Below are positions 52,621-61,098 of a stretch of 64,000 nucleotides of DNA, piece after piece. The notes under the pieces are model-generated. The model did no database searches. It was not told the origin of the DNA and worked only from the letters and a program-made list of their open reading frames with translations. Numbering within the stretch: position 1 is the first letter of the stretch; each line of letters opens with the position of its first letter. Made by a program: the position numbers and the translations under genes. The DNA comes from CAJXQU01 sp965223825 (GTDB lineage Bacteria; Pseudomonadota; Gammaproteobacteria; CAJXQU01): positions 2,604,001 to 2,668,000 of the forward strand of contig OZ245018.1 of NCBI GenBank assembly GCA_965223825.1. Direction: 5' to 3'.

Positions 52621-53094
52621 TTATAACTGGCTAAAAAGCGAAGCCATTTCGATCGCAGCCATGGCAGCATCAGCGCCTTTATTGCCCGCTTTCGTTCCGG
52701 CACGTTCAACAGCTTGTTCGATCGTATCCGTTGTGAGCACACCAAAGATCACCGGTAACTCATGGCGTGAGCTTGCAGCTGCGATGCCTTTCGCGCATTC
52801 GCCACAGACATAATCAAAATGCGGTGTAGCACCTCGGATAACAGCTCCCAATGTGATGATCGCATCAAAATTTCCAGTGCTCGCTAATCGTTCAGCGACA
52901 ACGGGTAACTCGAATGCACCAGGGACTTTCACAACAGTAATATCGCTTGGATTGACACCGTAGCGTTTCAATGTGTCTAGACAACCACTTAGCAATGCTT
53001 CAACAATAAATCCATTGAATCGTGTTGCAATCACGCCGAAACGGGCTTTTTCAGGCACTTTTAGGTGGCCTTCAATCAGTCGATACTCTTCCAT
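52621..53094 (-). CDS. ribH: 6,7-dimethyl-8-ribityllumazine synthase
   Basis: A 157-residue lumazine synthase (penultimate riboflavin step). Motifs: ATRFNGFIVEALLSG, KVPGAFELPVVAERL, LGAVIRGATPHFDYV with catalytic His, and PVIFGVLTTDT. It lies 92 bp downstream of ribBX and 5 bp before nusB. Confidence 0.95.
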   Translation of the reverse strand: MEEYRLIEGHLKVPEKARFGVIATRFNGFIVEALLSGCLDTLKRYGVNPSDITVVKVPGAFELPVVAERLASTGNFDAIITLGAVIRGATPHFDYVCGECAKGIAAASSRHELPVIFGVLTTDTIEQAVERAGTKAGNKGADAAMAAIEMASLFSQL

Positions 53095-53186
53095 TTTGTT
53101 CTCTTTATACTTTGTTAGGTCGTGATTTTAGCCTAGTTCGCGCTGAGTCGAAAATAAAAAACCAAATCAATCACGCACAGTCTGCC

Positions 53187-54293
53187 TTAGGAGACGTACT
53201 CAACCACTTCAAGACCGAAACCTGAAATGGAGTGAATACGCTTTGGTCGGCTCAATACACGCATCTTTTTCACTCCAAGATCAGAGAGTATTTGCGAGCC
53301 AAGCCCAATCACCCGTAGATCTTCTGATTCCGATTTTTTACGCGTCACTTGCTCGCCTTCTGAACGTTGGTAATTATTCAATTGATGAATGAGATCATCC
53401 GTACTCATTTGTTGACGCAAAATCACGGCCACGCCACTTTCTTCTTTTGAAATTCGCTCAAGCACACTTCTGATAGGCCAACCACAAGTCGGATGCGTGC
53501 ATGCTGTCAGATCACAAAGTGGGTTTTCAATATGGACTCGCACCAACGCAGGATTGTCAGCTGAAATTTCACCTTTTACTAAGGCCATGTGGAAAGCCCC
53601 ATCCAACGAATCGCGGTAAGAAACCAGTTTAAAATCACCAAACTCGGTACTGATCGGGCATTCGCTTATGCGCTCAACGGTCTTCTCATTACCTAATCTA
53701 AAATGGATCAAGTCCGCAATTGTCCCCAGTTTTAGATCATGTTTTTTTGCTAATTTTTCAAGATCAGGCCGACGCGCCATCGTGCCATCTTCATTCAAGA
53801 TCTCGACGATTACAGCTGCCGGTTCGACGCTTGCAAGACGTGCAAGATCGCAACCTGCTTCAGTATGACCCGCGCGCGTGAGCACGCCACCGGGTTGTGC
53901 CATGAGCGGAAAAATATGACCTGGTTGGGTGATGTCACTTGCACCTGCATCTGGGGCGACAGCCGCTTCAATTGTACGCGCACGATCTGCTGCAGAAATA
54001 CCGGTGGTGACACCCTCCGCTGCTTCTATCGAAAGCGTGAAGTTGGTTCGCTGACTGGCGTAAGTATCACGCACCATCAGTGGCAAGTTTAATTGCTCGC
54101 ACCTTTGCTGAGTGAGCGTTAGGCAAATCAAACCTCTGCCATGCATTGCCATAAAGTTCACATGTTCAGGCTTCACCGCACTCGCTGCCATGACGAAATC
54201 ACCCTCATTTTCCCGCGCCTCATCATCCATAATAATGACCATGCGCCCTTGGCGGATCTCTTCTATCAGTTCTTCTGTGGTTGCTAACGCCAT
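53187..54293 (-). CDS. DHBP synthase fused to a degenerate GTP cyclohydrolase II domain (RibBX)
   Basis: A 368-residue protein. Residues 1-200 are an intact 3,4-dihydroxy-2-butanone-4-phosphate synthase (DDEARENEGDFVMAA, GRGLICLTL, HTEAGCDLARLA). Residues 205-368 align with GTP cyclohydrolase II but have lost the zinc-binding C-x2-GD-x-(F/S)-x2-C-x-C pattern and the LRQEGRGIG motif (here NPLCDLTACTHPTC and LRQQMSTDDL). It should therefore supply only the RibB reaction, as the RibBX proteins of other proteobacteria do; a separate ribA must exist elsewhere. Confidence 0.88.
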   Translation of the reverse strand: MALATTEELIEEIRQGRMVIIMDDEARENEGDFVMAASAVKPEHVNFMAMHGRGLICLTLTQQRCEQLNLPLMVRDTYASQRTNFTLSIEAAEGVTTGISAADRARTIEAAVAPDAGASDITQPGHIFPLMAQPGGVLTRAGHTEAGCDLARLASVEPAAVIVEILNEDGTMARRPDLEKLAKKHDLKLGTIADLIHFRLGNEKTVERISECPISTEFGDFKLVSYRDSLDGAFHMALVKGEISADNPALVRVHIENPLCDLTACTHPTCGWPIRSVLERISKEESGVAVILRQQMSTDDLIHQLNNYQRSEGEQVTRKKSESEDLRVIGLGSQILSDLGVKKMRVLSRPKRIHSISGFGLEVVEYVS

Positions 54294-54449
54294 GTTCTCA
54301 TCTCAGCCAGTCATACAAACGACTCGCGATTATACCCGACACACCCACTTGTTTGTGAATTCTGTCGCAAAACGACTACAACTAAAAAACTGATTCAAAA
54401 TTGACGAGTCACTAATACTAAATCACAAATTTAAAAGCGGAGGTCTACC

Positions 54450-54899
54450 TTGCTAAAAAAATCCACTCTTTTGATCAGCAGCTTACTTCTCACAACTCTC
54501 GCAGGCTGCGGCCATACCAATTATGATCGTGGCATGAGTGGTGCGGGAATTGGTGCGGCAGCTGGTGCAGCCGTAGGTGCCGTTACTGGCCTTACGGTTG
54601 TCCAAGGTGCTGTTCTCGGTGCTACCGGTGGTGCCATCACCGGATTAGCAACCTCTCCAAGCCAAGTTAATTTGGGTAAACCGGCTTGGCGTAATAACGC
54701 TAGTACGTCGTCTCACTCGAATGCAACTGTCAGCAACATCCAATATCATCTTGCCACAAAAGGCTACAACCCTGGTCCAGCAGATGGTATTGCCGGCAAA
54801 CGTACTCGTGCTGCGATTCGCGCCTATCAGCGAAATAACGGGTTACTCGTTGATGGTCGTGCGACTTCACAACTTGCTAAGCACATCCAATCACACTAA
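54450..54899 (+). CDS. Glycine-zipper lipoprotein with peptidoglycan-binding domain
   Basis: A 149-residue lipoprotein beginning with TTG six bases after a GGAGG ribosome-binding site. Lipobox LAGC (lipidated Cys20). Residues 30-70 are a glycine zipper (GAGIGAAAGAAVGAVTG and similar), then a Ser/Asn linker, then a PG_binding_1 domain (about 92-146; LATKGYNPGPADGIAGKRTRAAIRAYQ). It probably links outer membrane and peptidoglycan. It is followed by a terminator. Confidence 0.85.
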   Translation: MLKKSTLLISSLLLTTLAGCGHTNYDRGMSGAGIGAAAGAAVGAVTGLTVVQGAVLGATGGAITGLATSPSQVNLGKPAWRNNASTSSHSNATVSNIQYHLATKGYNPGPADGIAGKRTRAAIRAYQRNNGLLVDGRATSQLAKHIQSH

Positions 54900-54930
54900 C
54901 AGCACGCTAATAAAGTCACTACTCCACTGT

Positions 54931-54958
54931 AAAAGCGTCTCTTGCTGACGACGCTTTT
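54931..54958 (+). terminator. Rho-independent terminator after the lipoprotein gene
   Basis: A perfect 9-bp stem (AAAAGCGTC with GACGCTTTT) with a 10-nt loop, ending in TTTTCTTCT, 31 bp after the stop codon. Confidence 0.8.
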
Positions 54959-55027
54959 CTTCTAATTTCATCATCTCTCACCATGCTGAAGTGGTTAACC
55001 TACTGTTATATAAAATAATTATTCTCA

Positions 55028-55043
55028 TGGCCCAAGTATTGCT
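55028..55043 (+). promoter_or_regulatory. Sigma-54-type promoter of the first PEP-CTERM gene
   Basis: TGGCCCAAGTATTGCT: GG (55029-55030) and GC (55041-55042) are exactly 10 bp apart, as required for -24/-12 promoters. It lies 87 bp before the start codon. A matching element precedes the paralogue. Confidence 0.65.
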
Positions 55044-55129
55044 GCACCAAATTATAAGATATAACAATAATTAACCGGTCATTTACACGGATTCGCTATT
55101 TGATCGGTAACTTTGAGGGAGCAATACAA

Positions 55130-55729
55130 ATGAAAAAATTACTGCACAAGGTTTCTTTGGCGGCATTTTTGCTTTCAACCCAAACGGCACATGCAACTCT
55201 CATGTCCTTCACCGATACAGATGATGGCTCAACCTCGTTTTCGATAGCATCAGAAGGAATCAATTACACCTTTCAAGCCCCCGGCACTGATGGGAATTTT
55301 CAGATCGATTCTAACAGTTTGATTTTCGGTCAGAAAACAAATGGCAATTCAAACTCTCACTTTAATGTCACAACATTCCAACTCACTGTGGATGCAAATG
55401 CGTTATTCAACGGATATAACGTTTCTGGAGTAAATACGAGTAATAGAGCTGGTTTATTTGATATTACGGGTTCTAATCAAGGATCGTTAGCTTCCGGACT
55501 GACAGGAGCAACCACGAGCTTTGCCAGCCCAATCAGCCTTTTTGTGGGTGAAACATACACTTTCTTGTACGATCTCAATAATGGTAATGGTAATTACTCT
55601 TCCATCAACTTTTCAGGCTTTGATGTCTCTGCCGTATCTGCCGTTCCAATTCCTGCCGCGGTTTGGTTATTTGGCTCATCTCTACTTGGAATCATCTGTA
55701 TGAGAAGAAAACACGGTTATAAAGCTTAA
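55130..55729 (+). CDS. PEP-CTERM (VPxPA-type) sorted secreted protein
   Basis: About 199 residues from the ATG at 55130 (GAGGGAG ribosome-binding site). A signal peptide (1-23, ending AHA), a beta-rich low-complexity body rich in Ser, Asn, Gly and Thr, and a C-terminal sorting signal: VPIPAAVWLFGSSLLGI followed by basic MRRKHGYK. Such signals are cut by exosortase and are carried by proteins of extracellular matrix or flocs. The exosortase gene is not in the window. The paralogue at 56061 shares layout and the sequences DGxxSFSI, TFQ and DSNxLxFG. Confidence 0.85.
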   Translation: MKKLLHKVSLAAFLLSTQTAHATLMSFTDTDDGSTSFSIASEGINYTFQAPGTDGNFQIDSNSLIFGQKTNGNSNSHFNVTTFQLTVDANALFNGYNVSGVNTSNRAGLFDITGSNQGSLASGLTGATTSFASPISLFVGETYTFLYDLNNGNGNYSSINFSGFDVSAVSAVPIPAAVWLFGSSLLGIICMRRKHGYKA

Positions 55730-55731
55730 GG

Positions 55732-55760
55732 TAGAGTCACCGGAGCATTCGGTGACTCTA
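55732..55760 (+). terminator. Hairpin after the first PEP-CTERM gene
   Basis: A perfect 11-bp stem (TAGAGTCACCG with CGGTGACTCTA) with a 7-nt loop, starting 3 bp after the stop codon. The T-run is poor (TACCTCCCTC), so termination strength is uncertain. Confidence 0.6.
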
Positions 55761-55924
55761 TACCTCCCTCTTTGCGCATTCATTCCCCATCCTGTTCAGT
55801 TTAGCCCTCTCTGTACAAATAAATTTACTTTCAAGCAATTATTTTAATCAGTGTTTATTTGTCTCCTTGGAGAGACGGTTTTATAGAGAAATATGGTCTC
55901 CCCGTCGGGAAATTTACATAACGC

Positions 55925-55941
55925 ATTGTTTTATAAACAAT
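55925..55941. repeat. Inverted repeat just upstream of the second sigma-54-type promoter
   Basis: ATTGTTT and AAACAAT around a 3-nt centre; the repeat ends 9 bp before the -24 element. It could bind an activator or repressor. The remaining 331-bp gap between the two PEP-CTERM genes holds no gene. Confidence 0.4.
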
Positions 55942-55949
55942 AATATTGA

Positions 55950-55965
55950 TGGCACACTAAATGCG
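55950..55965 (+). promoter_or_regulatory. Sigma-54-type promoter of the second PEP-CTERM gene
   Basis: TGGCACACTAAATGCG: a perfect -24 TGGCAC, with GG and GC separated by 10 bp. It lies 96 bp before the start codon, nearly the same distance as in the first gene. Confidence 0.75.
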
Positions 55966-56060
55966 TCAAGACTATGACAGAACTCTGTGTAGCGACATGA
56001 TTCTGAGCAAACCATAACAATAACTGGCTTGGTATACACCAAAGAATGAGGAAGGGTACG

Positions 56061-56669
56061 ATGAAAAAACAACTAAAATTATTAGCCTTATACTGCCTAG
56101 TATTATTTACGCCATCAAGCTTCGCTGTCGCAATCAACTTTAATGACGGTCTACACGATGGCCAATCGAGTTTCAGCATTCTCTCCGGTGGCCTTACTTA
56201 CACTTTTCAAAACCCCAGTTCGACAGACACGACGTTTACCGTTGATTCTAACCAACTTCTATTTGGTTTATTTAATGGTGGGAATAGTCCTGTCAATATG
56301 AACCAATTTGAACTGGTTGTTTCAGGAGGCGATGGCCTTCTTGCTGGCTACGGAACAAGCACAGAGACGAACGGTGCGGATGCCTTCAGTATTACCGGAT
56401 CAAATACCAATAACGGATACAATAACCTTGACGGTAGTACCGCGTCAGCATCGGTCGTTTTCACAACACCTCTGACACTGTTGGAAAATCAAATCTACAC
56501 CTTTACATACGATATTACTTTCGCTAACCCAACAGCGCAGGGTGTCACCGGCTTCGGTTCGTTTGATGTTTCCCCCGCCACACCTTCAGCGGTTCCAATT
56601 CCGGCAGCCGTTTGGTTATTCGGCTCAGCTTTAATGGGGTTGGTTGGGCTAAGAAAACGAAAAAGTTAA
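56061..56669 (+). CDS. PEP-CTERM (VPxPA-type) sorted secreted protein, paralogue
   Basis: About 202 residues from the ATG at 56061 (GAGGAAGG ribosome-binding site; an in-frame ATG five codons upstream is less likely). Signal peptide 1-22, a body with LHDGQSSFSIL, LTYTFQNPSS and FTVDSNQLLFGLFNGG, and the sorting signal VPIPAAVWLFGSALMGLVG with basic tail LRKRKS. Same architecture as the gene at 55130, so a tandem duplication that has diverged. It is convergent with the ycgN-like gene. Confidence 0.87.
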   Translation: MKKQLKLLALYCLVLFTPSSFAVAINFNDGLHDGQSSFSILSGGLTYTFQNPSSTDTTFTVDSNQLLFGLFNGGNSPVNMNQFELVVSGGDGLLAGYGTSTETNGADAFSITGSNTNNGYNNLDGSTASASVVFTTPLTLLENQIYTFTYDITFANPTAQGVTGFGSFDVSPATPSAVPIPAAVWLFGSALMGLVGLRKRKS

Positions 56670-56692
56670 TCAGATAAACACGCTCTTGGGGA

Positions 56693-57136
56693 TCACTTTA
56701 CATGGAGAGTGATAATGTGATCCTCAAGCTCGCCAGCTTCTTCCTCAGGCACTGCCCAACCGCCGATGGTGATACCGGCTTGCGCAACGCTATCCCGATC
56801 ACCTGTGATCAGAGGATGCCATTCGGGTAAATCTGCACCTTCTGACAGTAGGCGATAAGCACAGGTTTCAGGGAACCATGAGAAGATCTCAGAGTTTTCT
56901 GGCGACATGGTGATGCAGTCCGGGACCAACGTCGATCGCTCTTTGTAATTCGTGCATTGGCAGGTTTTATGATCGAGCAACTTACACGCAACTTCCGTAT
57001 AAAAAAGTTCTTCGGTATCTTCATCTTCCAACTTGAACAAACAACACCGAGCGCAGCCGTCACAGAGAGACTCCCACTCAGGCATCGTCATTTCATGAAG
57101 TTTTTTACGTTTCCAAAATGGTTGTTCTTCACTCAT
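56693..57136 (-). CDS. YcgN/UPF0260-family cysteine-cluster protein
   Basis: A 147-residue cytoplasmic protein. N-terminal PFWKRKKLHEMT and the cysteine cluster CDGCARCC, then CKLLDHKTCQCTNY and C in VPDC and ETCAYRLL, match YcgN and its zinc/iron-chelating CxxCxxCC relatives. Function unknown. Its start overlaps the ribE stop by 4 bp, so it is translationally coupled to riboflavin synthase, an unusual addition to the rib operon. Confidence 0.87.
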   Translation of the reverse strand: MSEEQPFWKRKKLHEMTMPEWESLCDGCARCCLFKLEDEDTEELFYTEVACKLLDHKTCQCTNYKERSTLVPDCITMSPENSEIFSWFPETCAYRLLSEGADLPEWHPLITGDRDSVAQAGITIGGWAVPEEEAGELEDHIITLHVK

Positions 57137-57783
57137 GATATAAATCCCGCTTTGGTTAGCAGATCAGCAGAAAGCTCCTTATCAGGTAACGCTTTAGTTG
57201 TCATCAATCGTTCAAGATATCGCGCGATCAAGTCAACTTCGATATTCACTTCACTGCCTGCTTGATACTCACTGAAGATCGTTTCCTCAAGCGTGTGAGG
57301 AATAATCTGTAAAGTAAACTGATCACCGTCAACCGCATTCACCGTCAGGCTAACACCATCCACCGTCACCGAACCTTTATGCGCAATATAACGAGATAAA
57401 TCAGCCGGAACACGTAATGTAAACTTCCACGATCGGCCTTCTTGAAGACGCTCTACCACGTGGCCAACACCGTCAACATGGCCGGAAACAAGATGCCCAC
57501 CAAGACGATCAGATAAGCGTACTGCACGCTCTAAATTCACGGGCGATCCGACTTTCAATTTACCCAATGTCGTCATCGCCAGTGACTCTTTCGAGACGTC
57601 GACAGAAAACGTTGTCTGATCAAACGCGACAACGGTCATACACGCGCCGTTAATACTAATACTTTCACCCATTTCGACTTGTTCAAACGGAAGTTTGCCG
57701 ACATTGACCGTCAAACGCGTATCTACGCTGCCCGGTGTGATCGCGCTAAGATGGCCTACGGCCTGAATAATGCCTGTGAACAT
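57133..57783 (-). CDS. ribE: Riboflavin synthase, alpha subunit
   Basis: A 216-residue enzyme with two tandem lumazine-binding domains. The first starts MFTGIIQAVGHL and has SINGACMTV; the second has SGHVDGVGHV, KGSVTVDGVSLTVN and ends EVDLIARYLERL. It dismutates lumazine to riboflavin (called ribC in E. coli). It lies 63 bp after ribD. Confidence 0.95.
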   Translation of the reverse strand: MFTGIIQAVGHLSAITPGSVDTRLTVNVGKLPFEQVEMGESISINGACMTVVAFDQTTFSVDVSKESLAMTTLGKLKVGSPVNLERAVRLSDRLGGHLVSGHVDGVGHVVERLQEGRSWKFTLRVPADLSRYIAHKGSVTVDGVSLTVNAVDGDQFTLQIIPHTLEETIFSEYQAGSEVNIEVDLIARYLERLMTTKALPDKELSADLLTKAGFIS

Positions 57784-57846
57784 ACAACAAAACCTGACTG
57801 AAAGAGTTCTGTGATTATAGCGTGTTCGGTTTAAAAGCTCGCAGCC

Positions 57847-58926
57847 TTATCGAATGACGGCGATCAATCTAATATCCGGACCGATCTGATCGACTTGTTT
57901 AATCGTCACTGTAATATGATCAGCAAGCTGATCTAGCCCCGGAAGTTCCAGCATCGATCGCGCTGCGCTACCCAGTAGCTTCGGCGCAAAATAGACGATC
58001 AGTTCATCGACCAAGCCTGCTTGAATCAGCGCACCAGAAAGCGTCGCACCCGCCTCGACCAAGACTTCATTCACCTCACGCATAGCCAATTCTCTCATTG
58101 CGGATTCAAGATCAATGCGATCAGAATCATTCGCAGGTAGCTGGATCACATTAGCGTGATGACTCTCCTGACAGGTCATGATCAGATACTCGCCCGGTAA
58201 CTGACTCAATTTTGCTTGTTGCGGAAAACGTAATGCAGAATCAAGCACGACTCTAAGTGGCTGCCGATCATGTGTTTGAATATTCTCATCACGGACATTT
58301 AATGATGGATCATCAGCTAATACTGTATCAATTCCAGTGAGGATTACTGAGCTTCTCGCCCGCCAATGTTGCACGTCTTGTCGCGCTTGCGGACTGGTGA
58401 TCCACTGACTTTCACCAGAGGCCATCGCTGTTTTCCCATCCAAACTTGCGCCGATTTTTAGCCGTACAAAGGGCAGACCGTTCTCCATACGCTTGATGAA
58501 ACCAGGATTTAATTCACGTGACTCTGCTTCACAAATACCGCTGATCACGTCAATTCCCGCAGCCCGTAACATCTCGAAACCTCGGCCTGCTACTTGTGGA
58601 TTGGGATCGGCCATTGCGACGATCACGTTTGTCACTCCCGCTGCGATCAAGGCATCCGCACACGGTGGAGTTCGACCATGATGAGAGCACGGCTCAAGCG
58701 TGACATACGCCGTTGCACCACGCGCTTGATCACCCGCCTCACGCAAGGCATATACTTCTGCATGCGGTTCTCCCGCTTTAAGGTGTGCACCTTCGCCGAT
58801 GATCTGTTTGTTCTTGACGATCACGCAGCCCACGCGCGGGTTTGGATCGGTGGAATACAGACCAAGTTGCGCGAGCTCGATTGCGCGACTCATGTAATCG
58901 TGATGTGAGGATGTTTGCTGCGACAT
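57847..58926 (-). CDS. ribD: Bifunctional riboflavin deaminase/reductase RibD
   Basis: A 359-residue fusion. Residues 1-145 are the zinc deaminase with HAEVYAL and PCSHHGRTPPCADAL; residues 146-359 the NADPH reductase (RLKIGASLDGKTAMASGESQWIT). It performs steps two and three of the pyrimidine branch of riboflavin synthesis. It lies 81 bp downstream of nrdR, the usual gammaproteobacterial order. Confidence 0.95.
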   Translation of the reverse strand: MSQQTSSHHDYMSRAIELAQLGLYSTDPNPRVGCVIVKNKQIIGEGAHLKAGEPHAEVYALREAGDQARGATAYVTLEPCSHHGRTPPCADALIAAGVTNVIVAMADPNPQVAGRGFEMLRAAGIDVISGICEAESRELNPGFIKRMENGLPFVRLKIGASLDGKTAMASGESQWITSPQARQDVQHWRARSSVILTGIDTVLADDPSLNVRDENIQTHDRQPLRVVLDSALRFPQQAKLSQLPGEYLIMTCQESHHANVIQLPANDSDRIDLESAMRELAMREVNEVLVEAGATLSGALIQAGLVDELIVYFAPKLLGSAARSMLELPGLDQLADHITVTIKQVDQIGPDIRLIAVIR

Positions 58927-59007
58927 TCGCGCAGTGTGTTAGCTGATGGCGATCAGGTCAAGTGATCAGCAAGTCGTACAGAAGCGATAGCAAGCTTGAA
59001 TAAAAGT

Positions 59008-59529
59008 TTATTTCTTTTTGATCTTTTTTTGATCACTCGGAATTAACTCCAACTGATCTTTTTTCAGTTGTGGCGGAAGTTCGTTTTCGAGGCGTTCAAT
59101 TTCATCCAGAAAAGCCCTAACGTCTTCAAAACTTCGATAGACAGAGGCAAAACGGACGTAGGCTACTTGATCAAGTATGCGGAGTTGCTCCATCACCCAG
59201 TCGCCAAGTTTTTGTGAATCGATTTCGCGCTCACCGGTTTCGCGTAATTGACGTTTTATTTTTACGATCGAGAGTTCAACGGCATCCATATTGACCGGGC
59301 GTTTTTCCAGTGCACGCATCATCCCTGCGCGTAATTTATCTTCAATAAACGCTTCACGTCGCCCGTCTGATTTGACGATACGCGGATAGCTAAGCTCAGC
59401 CTGCTCGTAGGTGGTGAAGCGTTCTTTACAGGCAACGCATTCTCGACGGCGTCTGATTTGTACGCCTTCGCCAGCTAGACGGGAATCAATGACGCGAGTA
59501 TCAGGTTCAGAACAGAAGGGGCAGCGCAT
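59008..59529 (-). CDS. nrdR: Ribonucleotide reductase regulator NrdR
   Basis: A 173-residue repressor of ribonucleotide reductase genes. Zinc ribbon C3, C6, C31, C34 (MRCPFC and CVAC), then an ATP-cone (about 49-139; PRIVKSDGRREAFIEDKLRAGM). The C-terminal 25 residues are Lys/Gln-rich and longer than usual. First gene of the nrdR-ribD-ribE-ycgN run. Confidence 0.95.
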   Translation of the reverse strand: MRCPFCSEPDTRVIDSRLAGEGVQIRRRRECVACKERFTTYEQAELSYPRIVKSDGRREAFIEDKLRAGMMRALEKRPVNMDAVELSIVKIKRQLRETGEREIDSQKLGDWVMEQLRILDQVAYVRFASVYRSFEDVRAFLDEIERLENELPPQLKKDQLELIPSDQKKIKKK

Positions 59530-59573
59530 TGGTGGATTCAGCTATCTCAACAAGTTTGCAAAAATTCAGGCAT

Positions 59574-59613
59574 AAAAAAACCGTAAGGGCGCGAGCATAG
59601 CACCCTTACGGTT
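59574..59613 (-). terminator. Rho-independent terminator of glyA
   Basis: An 11-bp perfect stem (AACCGTAAGGG with CCCTTACGGTT), 13-nt loop; on the minus strand a run of seven T follows. It lies 17 bp after the glyA stop. Confidence 0.92.
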
Positions 59614-59629
59614 ATTCGGACAGGTGAGC

Positions 59630-60883
59630 TTATTGCTCGTAAAGTGGGAACTTCTTACAAAGGTCCAACACTTCACTTTTAACGCGTGCAAGCGTTGCGT
59701 CATCACCCATGTTATCCATGATGTCGCAAATCCAAGTTGCCACTTGCGCGGCCTCAGCTTCTTTAAATCCACGTGTCGTGATCGATGGTGTCCCGATGCG
59801 AATACCACTGGTCACGAAAGGAGATTGTGGATCGTTAGGAACCGCGTTTTTATTCACGGTGATATTTGCTTTGCTCAGTGCAGCATCCACCTCTTTACCC
59901 GTCAGACCTTTTTCGATCATATCGACGAGGAACAGGTGGTTTTCAGTACCACCGGAAACGATTTTCAAACCACGATCGATGAAGACTTTCGTCATCGCTT
60001 TCGCGTTCGCTTTCACTTGTTGGATGTAGCTTTTGAATTCTGGCTCCATGCACTCTTTGAAGGCAACGGCTTTTGCTGCGATCGTGTGCATATGGGGGCC
60101 GCCTTGATAAGCTGGGAAAACCATGAAGTTGATTTTCTTTTGGATCTCATCGTTAGCTTTACCCATGATAATGCCTGAACGTGGGCCACGAAGCGTTTTA
60201 TGTGTTGTGGACGTTGTGATGTCAGCAATTTTTACTGGGCTTGGATATTCGCCCGTTGCTACCAAACCAGCCACGTGAGCAATATCCGCCACCATGATCG
60301 CACCGACCTTGTCGCAAATATCACGGAACCGCTGCCAATCAACCACTTGAGAGTAGGCTGAGAAACCCGTCCATATCATTTTTGGTTTATGTTCCAACGC
60401 GAGGCGTTCTGCTTCGTCGTAATCAATAATGCCATTTTCATCTACACCGTACTGCACAGCATTGTAAATACGACCAGAAACGTTAACGTGAGCACCATGT
60501 GTTAAGTGACCACCGTGAGCCAGTGACAGCCCCATGATCGTATCGCCCGGCTCTAACAGGCCAAGATAGACCGCACCATTTGCTTGTGAACCTGAATGTG
60601 GTTGGACGTTTGCCCAGTCTGCGCCGAATAATTCACAAGCGCGATCAATCGCCAGTTGCTCGACGGTGTCGACGTATTCGCAACCGCCGTAATAGCGTTT
60701 GCCCGGATAACCTTCAGCATATTTATTGGTCAATACTGAACCCTGGCACTCCAGGACGCGTGGACTTGTCATATTTTCAGAGGCGATCAGTTCGATATCT
60801 TCTTCTTGACGAACTCGCTCACCTTCCATCGCTTCGAACAGCTCAGGATCAAAACCTTCCACTTTCATATCTTTAGTAAACAT
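59630..60883 (-). CDS. glyA: Serine hydroxymethyltransferase
   Basis: A 417-residue PLP enzyme converting serine and tetrahydrofolate to glycine and methylene-THF. PLP lysine K229 in TTSTTHKTLRGP; YAEGYPGKRYYGG and GGTENHLFLVD motifs also present. Same length as E. coli GlyA. It has a GGAGAG ribosome-binding site and its own terminator. In a methylotroph it would also feed C1 units. Confidence 0.97.
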   Translation of the reverse strand: MFTKDMKVEGFDPELFEAMEGERVRQEEDIELIASENMTSPRVLECQGSVLTNKYAEGYPGKRYYGGCEYVDTVEQLAIDRACELFGADWANVQPHSGSQANGAVYLGLLEPGDTIMGLSLAHGGHLTHGAHVNVSGRIYNAVQYGVDENGIIDYDEAERLALEHKPKMIWTGFSAYSQVVDWQRFRDICDKVGAIMVADIAHVAGLVATGEYPSPVKIADITTSTTHKTLRGPRSGIIMGKANDEIQKKINFMVFPAYQGGPHMHTIAAKAVAFKECMEPEFKSYIQQVKANAKAMTKVFIDRGLKIVSGGTENHLFLVDMIEKGLTGKEVDAALSKANITVNKNAVPNDPQSPFVTSGIRIGTPSITTRGFKEAEAAQVATWICDIMDNMGDDATLARVKSEVLDLCKKFPLYEQ

Positions 60884-61098
60884 TGGATTTTGTCTCTCCA
60901 GATTATTAGTTGAACTTCTTATTTAAATTCTCTGCCAACAATTTTAGTACGGCATCTACCAGTTCTTCTTGTGCCGCTTGATTGTTCCCCGATCGCATTG
61001 ATCGGGCTGCCATTTCCCATAAAAGAACAGAAAAGAATAGCAAAGATTCTCGATGCTTGGTAGTTCAAGGAAATACGCGCGACGCCGCTACACAAAAC

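Noticed and set aside
54294..54449. FMN riboswitch upstream of ribBX
   Set aside because: The leader is short and lacks the RFN-element consensus; the same is true upstream of ribD.
60884..61098. Riboswitch upstream of glyA
   Set aside because: Only one 7-bp hairpin (60988-61006) is seen, and no conserved core of glycine, SAM or THF riboswitches could be recognised.
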